The notes beneath the pieces are model-generated. The model was not told the DNA's origin. It saw only the letters and a program-made list of their open reading frames with translations, and searched no databases. This document shows, in pieces, positions 8,418 through 13,928 of a DNA stretch of 13,928 nt. The position numbers and the translations under genes are program-made. The DNA comes from Monoraphidium neglectum (Eukaryota > Chlorophyta > Chlorophyceae > Sphaeropleales > Selenastraceae), in assembly GCF_000611645.1 (NCBI RefSeq), contig NW_014012704.1:5423-19350 (forward strand), read 5' to 3'. Each line of letters begins with the position of its first letter. Position 1 is the stretch's first letter.

Positions 8418-9274
8418 CTGTCCATGTCCTTTGGATGTTCAGCTGGCCGTCTCGATGAGCGACTGCGACTGGTAAGCTGGAAAGCTGGTGCGAAAAGCTT
8501 GTATGACGGTAGATAGATGGCTTCATGGAGACCTGCCCCTTGCGTCTTTCGAATAACTCGTATCCCGAGGGACACTTTCTCAAGCGCGAAGGTTTAGGGT
8601 CTGAGGCTATCCTTGCAGCCGTGGCCTTCCGAAGCCGCAGTAAAATCTCGTTGTGCTGGAAACTCGCTTTGAATTGCTGAAAAATCATACGAGGCCGAGG
8701 AAGCTGCAATACGACAAACGCACCCATCCCAAATCACCGGTGGAGACGACTTTCAGCCCTCGGGGCCTCCCGAGCCCCCTACCAAGTCCCACACGGCTTC
8801 ATAAGTCACGCCATACCATAAAAGCAGCTTGCATGCCTTGTCAAAGCCTCACGACGACAGATACACGGCAAATCGCTGGGCAGCTTCCCAAAGGAAGCTG
8901 GGAGGAAGTGGACACACAGACGGACTCACGCTACTGCACGCAGAACGACATCCCTCCGTTGGGCGCTCCGCTCCCCAACTCCGGGAATCAGCATTAAGCG
9001 TTTCGTCATCTCTTGGTCTGTGGACGTGCCTTGCCTGCTACGCTAGGGTCCGGCCGAGCAGTCAACTGTGAGCACCGCAGCCACCCGAGGGCCTTCAAGT
9101 GGTGCAGTAGCTCGTGAATGTCCTGAACACATCTTGAAATCCGGGATCCGCCGCCGCTGCGGAGGGCGGCTCGCAACCGGCAACCCAACACAAGGAGCAG
9201 GAGCAGCGGCAGCAGCAGCATCTATCCTAGCGAGCGTCCAGGGCCGAGGGGCCCACGTGCGCCCCGCCGCAGCC
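8418..9274. other. Intergenic region between the Helitron-like fragment and VPS50
   Basis: A divergent spacer expected to contain the VPS50 promoter and 5' UTR. A minus-strand frame at 8368-8727 (119 codons) overlaps the start of the Helitron-like gene in another frame and is not recognisable. An ATG at 9068 is in frame with VPS50 and open up to its preferred start, so part of this region could code. No promoter motif or element end is clear enough to annotate. Confidence 0.4.
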
Positions 9275-12200
9275 ATGGACGAGATAACTCGGTCCCTGAA
9301 GTCGTTCAGTGAGGCGATCGACGGCACCTTTTCAACCCTCGCCACCAAGGCGACGACAGGCATCGCCACCGGCCTCAAGGCCGCCGTCCCGCTCCCTCGC
9401 CCGCCCGCCGCCCGCCAACCGCTCAACGGCGGCGCCGCCGCCGCGCGGCCGGCGCCGCAGATCACGGACGAGGAGCGGGAGGCCGCGCAGAAGCGGTCCG
9501 ACGCCGCGCTCGCGGCGCTCGACCAGGGGTACTTCTCGCAGTCCTTTGACCCGTTGGCCCACGAACTCGCGGCGCTAGCGGAGGACGCCAAACAAGATGA
9601 CGTGGACGCCGTCGTGGAGCGACTAACGGCCGCCGTGGACGTGAGTGGGCAGGGGCATGGGGTGGCGGCGCCGCTGGCATGCCGCCGAGCGCACCGGGCG
9701 CGCGCGCATGCGGTCTGGTCGTGCTGTTTTGCACTGGCTCGCACCTGCCATGCGCACTGCCTGCGGGCCCGGCATGCTGCGAGGCGGCTGATGCCGACTT
9801 CATGAAATGCCATGCGCATGGCCCGATGTCAGCAGCCTGCCCCCGACCCCCGCGGGGCCGGCCCGCCCTTTTGTGTCATGATGTGTTGTGGGCAGGTGGT
9901 GAGTGCCAAGCTGAAGCGCCACGTGCTGAAGCACCAGGACAAGCTCATCCAGGGCGTCACCAACGTCACCAGCGTCGACGGCGACGTAAAGGTGGGCGCC
10001 CGGTGACGCGCCCCGTGACGCGCCCGGTGACGTGCGCGCGAGCGCAGTCGGACTTCTCCTTGTGCCCGCGCCCGCAGTGTGCAGGCAGTCCGGTTGCCGC
10101 GGGGCGGCCCGCGGCCGCCGCCGATGCGGGGCGCCGCGCGCGCCCTCCATGCAGGCGGCGTTCGTGATGGTCCAGGCGTCGCGGCAGCAGCTGCGCATGG
10201 CGGCGGAGGAGGTGGCGGCGCAGATGCAGGTGGTGGGCGCGACGCGTAAGAAGCAGCGGCTGATGGGGGCGCTGGAGCTGGCCAGCAGGGTGAAGCAGGC
10301 TCGAGACCTCCACCACTCGCTTAAGTGCGCGGCCGTTTGACCATTGTTTGACCGGGCCGGCGTTAGGATCGAGCGAGAAGGCCGCCGACCGGGGGAAACG
10401 CATGCGGATCTGTCGTGGATGTTGTAGCTGCAATAAAGAAAGGCAGCGTGGGTGGAACCAGGCGTCAAGTGTTCTTCCCCATGTCTGCCATAGCACACAC
10501 GACATGGCATCGCACGCAAGCATGCACCCAACCACGCACTCTCACACAACGACGCACCGACCCACCCGTGCATGCACCCATGCACCCCTCATGCACTCCG
10601 CGCACCCCCATGCACCGCCATGCAGCCCATGCGCCCTGTGCACCCCACACACTTCATGCATCCCTATCCTTCAGGAGCTACCAAGAATCCGGCGAGTTTG
10701 GCGAGGCGATCCTGCAGTGCGCGGAGTGCCACCAGCAGCTGGACGCGGGCGGCCCCCTGGCGCAGCTGCGCGCCGCCCCCGAGCTGCGGGCGCTCGTGCA
10801 GCGCCACTACTACGACACCCTCGCGCGCCTGGACGCGGCGCTGCAGCGGTGCTGCGCGGAGTTCAGCGCTGAGGGGTACAGCAAGGTGCGTGGAGGGGGG
10901 GTCGTGTTCCCGCCCGCCGCGCCGCGCCGCGCCGCCGCCGCTCGCGGGCGGCGTTGGTGGGACGGTGTATACGCCCTCGCTCGCCAGGGGTGGGCGCGAC
11001 GAGTGTGGGTGGCGGATGACGGATTGGTGTTGATGCGTGGCTTTGAAACCTTGGGTTTCACGTGGCAAAGGGATTCGCCTGCTGCTCCAACCAGTCGGCG
11101 AGCCTGTTTGGGCACTGGCTGAGCCCGGGACCCCGCGTGCATGCCACCTCGGCCTCCTGCAGATGCTAGAGGGCTACCTGCTGCAGGGCATCGCGCCCGC
11201 GGCGCTTGCGGGCAAGGTGCTCACCGCCTTCAAGGAGACCGTCCACGACGCTGCAGTGCGCGTGGTGAGCCGGGGCTGCCGTCACGTCCGCGCATGCCGC
11301 ATCGCTACAGGCGCTGTCTGACGGCATGTTGGCGATTTGTGGCGTCTCACGCACCTGTTTGCATACAGCCTGCGGCTCTCATGACGCCTCGACGCACTCC
11401 CTGCCGCAGGTCAGAGGGACGGTCCTGGCCTCAAAGGCCGCCGCGGCCGACGCGGCCGCCGCCCGCGCAGCGCAGCTGCTTGACGGCTCCGCGTCCTTCC
11501 CGCAGCTCTGCAGGCAGCTGCCCGCGGCCGCGGTGCGGCCGTGCCTGCAGCAGCTGTCGGAGCTGCTGTTTGAAATCGTGGCCAGCTACCAGCTGATGGC
11601 TGAGTTCCATGAGGCCAACCAGCAGGCGCAGGCGCAGCAAAAGCAGCAGCATGGGGAGCAGCAGCAGCAGCAGCAGCAAGGCGGCGGCGCGGACGGCGGC
11701 CAGATGGAGGCGGTGCAGGCGGCGACGCGCGGGCTGCTGCAGGCGGTCGCGGGGGCGCTGAGGGCGGGGCGCGCTGAGGTGGCGGACGCGGCGGCTGTGA
11801 AGCTGAGGGAGCTGCTGCTGGTGCCGGAGATGGCGAGGGGGGATGAGGTCATGCAGGTGTGAGCAAGCGGTCTGTGTGCGTGCACTTGACATGCAAGTGA
11901 TGAGTGTGTGTGTGTGTGTGCACGTGTGCGTGTGTGTGTGGTGTGTGTGTGTGTGCGAGCGCGCGTGTGTTTTGAGAGTGATTTGAGTGCGTCAGGGGCT
12001 GAGGGAGGCCTGCAATGCTTGGTTGTGTGTGGCAGCTAAGAATGCAGTTATCAAATAATTTGCAATTGTGAAAAGCCCCAGTTAAACGTGTCAATGGATG
12101 ATTCGCGCCGTGCGGCGCAGGTTGTCGGCTGGAGCGAAGCGCTGGCGGCCGTCGGCGACGCCTTTGTGGGGGGCCCCAGCGGCCTGCGCACCGCGCTGAC

Positions 12201-13357
12201 TGGCTGCTACGGCGCGCTGCTGGAGGGGTGAGGGCTTGGGGGCGTGAACCACTCTCAATGCATGTGTTTGATGGCAGCCTCGCCCTGGCTCTGTGTTTCA
12301 GCACAATTGTGAGGTCACCTCCCACCACTGAATGCCATACTGTACATTAACTCTCCTCATCCTCGCTCGGTTCACAGCTACCACCGCTCCAACATGGAGA
12401 GCCTGCGCCACCTGCTGGCGGCGGAGCAGTGGGGTGCCCTCCCCGGCGGCGGCGGCGGCGGCGGCATCGAGCGCGCCGTGCGCGCGGGCCCGATCGCGGC
12501 GGCGGCGGCGGAGTGGGCGGGACGGGACCTGCAGGGGTGGCTGGAGAGCGGCAACCCGTTTGCTGGTGGGCTACTTTCAGCGCCCGCTTTCCTGACAATT
12601 GGCTAGTCCTGCCGCCTCTCATACCAGGAGCTGGTCCCTCTTGGCCTATGGGGGATATGCGCACCGGGGGCCTGGTGGCGCAACACGGGCATGTTGCGGG
12701 GCAGAACGCCAGCTGGCTGGCAGTTGATGGCACGGCAAAGCGCCACCCCTGATTAGGGACTTGGCGTCCCGGATACAAAAGCCACTGCCTGAAATCGCCT
12801 TCAACCGCACCATCGCGCCGGCCCCAGGCATTCAGTCCAGCGCCGACTTCGCAGCAGCCGGCGACGTCGCGCCCGGCGGCGCCGGCGCCGTGGCGGGGGC
12901 GCGCACATCGACCGCGTCGTCGCGGCGCGTGCTGGCTTGGCTGCGCAACTACGCAGCGCTGCTTGCGCCGCTGCCGGCGCAGCGTGCCCAGGTGCGGATG
13001 CGAGGAGGAAGGGTTGCCGCAGCCCTGGAGTTGAGGTGCCGTTGGTGTTGCTGTCGGGTGCCTCAAGGCAAAGCTCAAACATCGGTATTGTTACCATCAT
13101 GATTCATATCAACCATCCACAGTAGTCGATCCCAGGCCCGCCTAAACCTCGAGCCCCCCATGTTACGCCGCGTCGTGAACACACGTCCCTCTTCCCGACA
13201 TTGCGCCTCCCCCCCTTGTTTGACCACCTCCGCATCGCCCCGTCCCTCCCGTCTCTGACACCAGGCGTGGCGCCACATCAGCGAGCTGTTTGACAACTAC
13301 CTGCTGGCCTGCTTCGTGCTGTTCAGCGGGGTCACCCTGGAGACGCTGGCCTGGCAG
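9275..13357 (+). CDS. VPS50: VPS50/syndetin (CCDC132), EARP endosomal tethering complex subunit, 3' end beyond window
   Basis: Ten exons: 9275-9640, 9896-9991, 10155-10324, 10675-10885, 11163-11264, 11410-11856, 12121-12227, 12378-12565, 12828-12991 and 13265-13357. All are GT-AG and phase-consistent, giving 648 residues so far; animal VPS50 has about 960, so roughly 300 residues lie to the right. Matches to remembered family blocks: [17 protein letters not shown] near residue 90; [14 protein letters not shown] from residue 123; [54 protein letters not shown] from about 278; a Gln-rich insert near 395-405; [23 protein letters not shown]; and [21 protein letters not shown] at about 619-639. 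VPS50 replaces VPS54 in the VPS51/52/53 complex (EARP) and acts at recycling endosomes. The ATG at 9275 sits in a good context (gcagccATGG); an in-frame ATG at 9068 would add 69 Arg/Ala-rich residues. The exon 9 acceptor is the least certain junction. Confidence 0.92.
9997..10032. repeat. VPS50: Three tandem copies of a 12-bp unit in VPS50 intron 2
   Basis: CGCCCGGTGACG at 9997-10008, CGCCCCGTGACG at 10009-10020 and CGCCCGGTGACG at 10021-10032 stand head to tail, with one mismatch in the middle copy. They begin six bases after the exon 2 donor. The GTGACG core resembles a donor context, but I have no evidence that alternative donors here are used. Confidence 0.85.
10521..10662. repeat. VPS50: Degenerate CATGCACCC-type repeats in VPS50 intron 3
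   Basis: The second half of intron 3 is built from irregular copies of CATGCACCC, CGCACCCC and CATGCA spaced by a few bases, for example from 10521, 10571, 10610 and 10655. The plus strand is rich in C and A, with almost no G runs, right up to the exon 4 acceptor, so the repeat also supplies the pyrimidine-rich tract there. Confidence 0.7.
11904..11970. repeat. VPS50: (TG)n microsatellite with interruptions in VPS50 intron 6
   Basis: GT/TG dinucleotides run almost continuously for about 67 nt, broken by CAC, GCG and GCGAGC interruptions. The tract begins about 47 nt after the exon 6 donor. Confidence 0.9.
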
Positions 13358-13633
13358 GTGAGGCCACGGCGATGATGATGTCATGATGACACCCACGCAC
13401 TACATATGATTCGCCGTCGTCCAGGCGATCGAACCATGGCTGCGGCTCGCTGTAGAGGGCGCTGCACCCCCCCAACGCCGCGCCGGGGGGCCGTTGGGGC
13501 GCTGGCAGCGGGCGAGGGCGTGGTCTGGGGTTTTCCTGGCCCCTCTGCTGGCGTTGAGGGCCGGGTATCGGGTCTGTAGACTTGAACAGGCCGTGCGAAA
13601 GGAGGCGTACTCGCGTGCGCACTTGCGCGTGCG

Positions 13634-13714
<81 letters not shown>

Positions 13715-13928
13715 CCCCGCGCGCGCACATGCACACACACATGCATACACACAAACATATGCATACACACACATGCACACACTCGAATGCGCACGCAAAC
13801 ACAAACACACACACGCACGCGCGTGCAAGCACATGGCTGCACTTGCACGCACGCCTGCACGCACGCCACCTCACGGCTCCCGCGTGCGCCCGCCCCTCAC
13901 TCCCTGATCCATCACCCCCCCCCCCCCC
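13358..13928 (+). other. VPS50: VPS50 intron 10, running to the end of the window
   Basis: It starts with a consensus gtgagg donor after the codons for LAWQ. No later segment resembles the VPS50 sequence expected next, though cgtccag at 13420-13426 could be an acceptor in front of an open frame. Most of the right half is CA-rich repeat, and the last 15 or so bases are a C run. The frames called across the CA tract are dipeptide repeats (Thr-His or Cys-Val) and not genes. Confidence 0.6.
13641..13712. repeat. (CA)n microsatellite of about 35 units, with degenerate CA-rich flank
   Basis: An uninterrupted CA tract of about 71 nt follows a short GC-alternating run (about 13627-13641) and grades into irregular CACA/CATGCA/CGCA repeats up to about 13860. 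Alternating purine-pyrimidine sequence of this length can adopt Z-DNA, a general property that was not tested here. Tract length is likely polymorphic. Confidence 0.96.

Noticed and set aside
12630..12752. Possible extra VPS50 exon after the ataccag acceptor at 12623-12629
   Set aside because: It can be entered in phase but runs to a stop at 12752 without a good donor and resembles nothing in the family. Splicing from 12565 to 12828 keeps the frame and leads into recognisable VPS50 sequence.
13494..13907. Open frames across the CA repeat (Thr-His one way, Cys-Val the other)
   Set aside because: A dinucleotide repeat is stop-free in most frames; the dipeptide runs carry no coding evidence and lie in an intron.

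Overview
The window looks like nuclear DNA of a unicellular green alga (chlorophyte, Chlamydomonas/Volvox-like). It is GC-rich, its genes are split by many short GT-AG introns (about 145-350 nt), the introns carry TG/CA microsatellites, the proteins have Ala/Gly-rich low-complexity stretches, and there is a Helitron-type transposon gene with algal-style charged repeats. The lineage call is inference from these traits. There are no operons, ribosome binding sites, CRISPR arrays or RNA genes that I can support. All gene models below were built by hand from splice consensus, reading phase and remembered family motifs.

Layout from left to right. (1) At 206-279 on the minus strand there is a probable internal exon of a PfkB-type sugar kinase-like gene, running off the left edge. 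(2) At 857-2264 on the plus strand lies a complete five-exon PYM gene (partner of Y14-Mago, an exon-junction-complex recycling factor). (3) 2265-3986 is a GC-rich intergenic block with nothing I can support. (4) At 3987-5136 on the minus strand is a complete three-exon gene for a small RNA-binding-type protein with an N-terminal CCCH zinc finger, a Gly-Tyr-rich middle and a C-terminal WW domain, an unusual combination. It converges on PYM. (5) At 5684-8417 on the minus strand is a Helitron-like gene fragment: a Cys-containing N-terminal region with 27-residue repeats, separated from the DUF6570-like segment by a 1165-nt phase-compatible intron or insertion. No Rep or helicase motif is visible. 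(6) From 9275 on the plus strand to beyond the right edge is the first 648 codons (ten exons) of VPS50/syndetin, a subunit of the EARP endosomal tethering complex.

The host genes do not form one pathway. PYM (mRNA quality control/translation) and the CCCH-WW protein (probable RNA binding) are both RNA-related; VPS50 works in endosome recycling. The Helitron-like relic sits between the CCCH-WW gene and VPS50 and accounts for most of the non-host sequence. The points most worth checking are the CCCH-WW architecture, the split Helitron-like gene with its duplicated splice donor, and the left-edge kinase exon.
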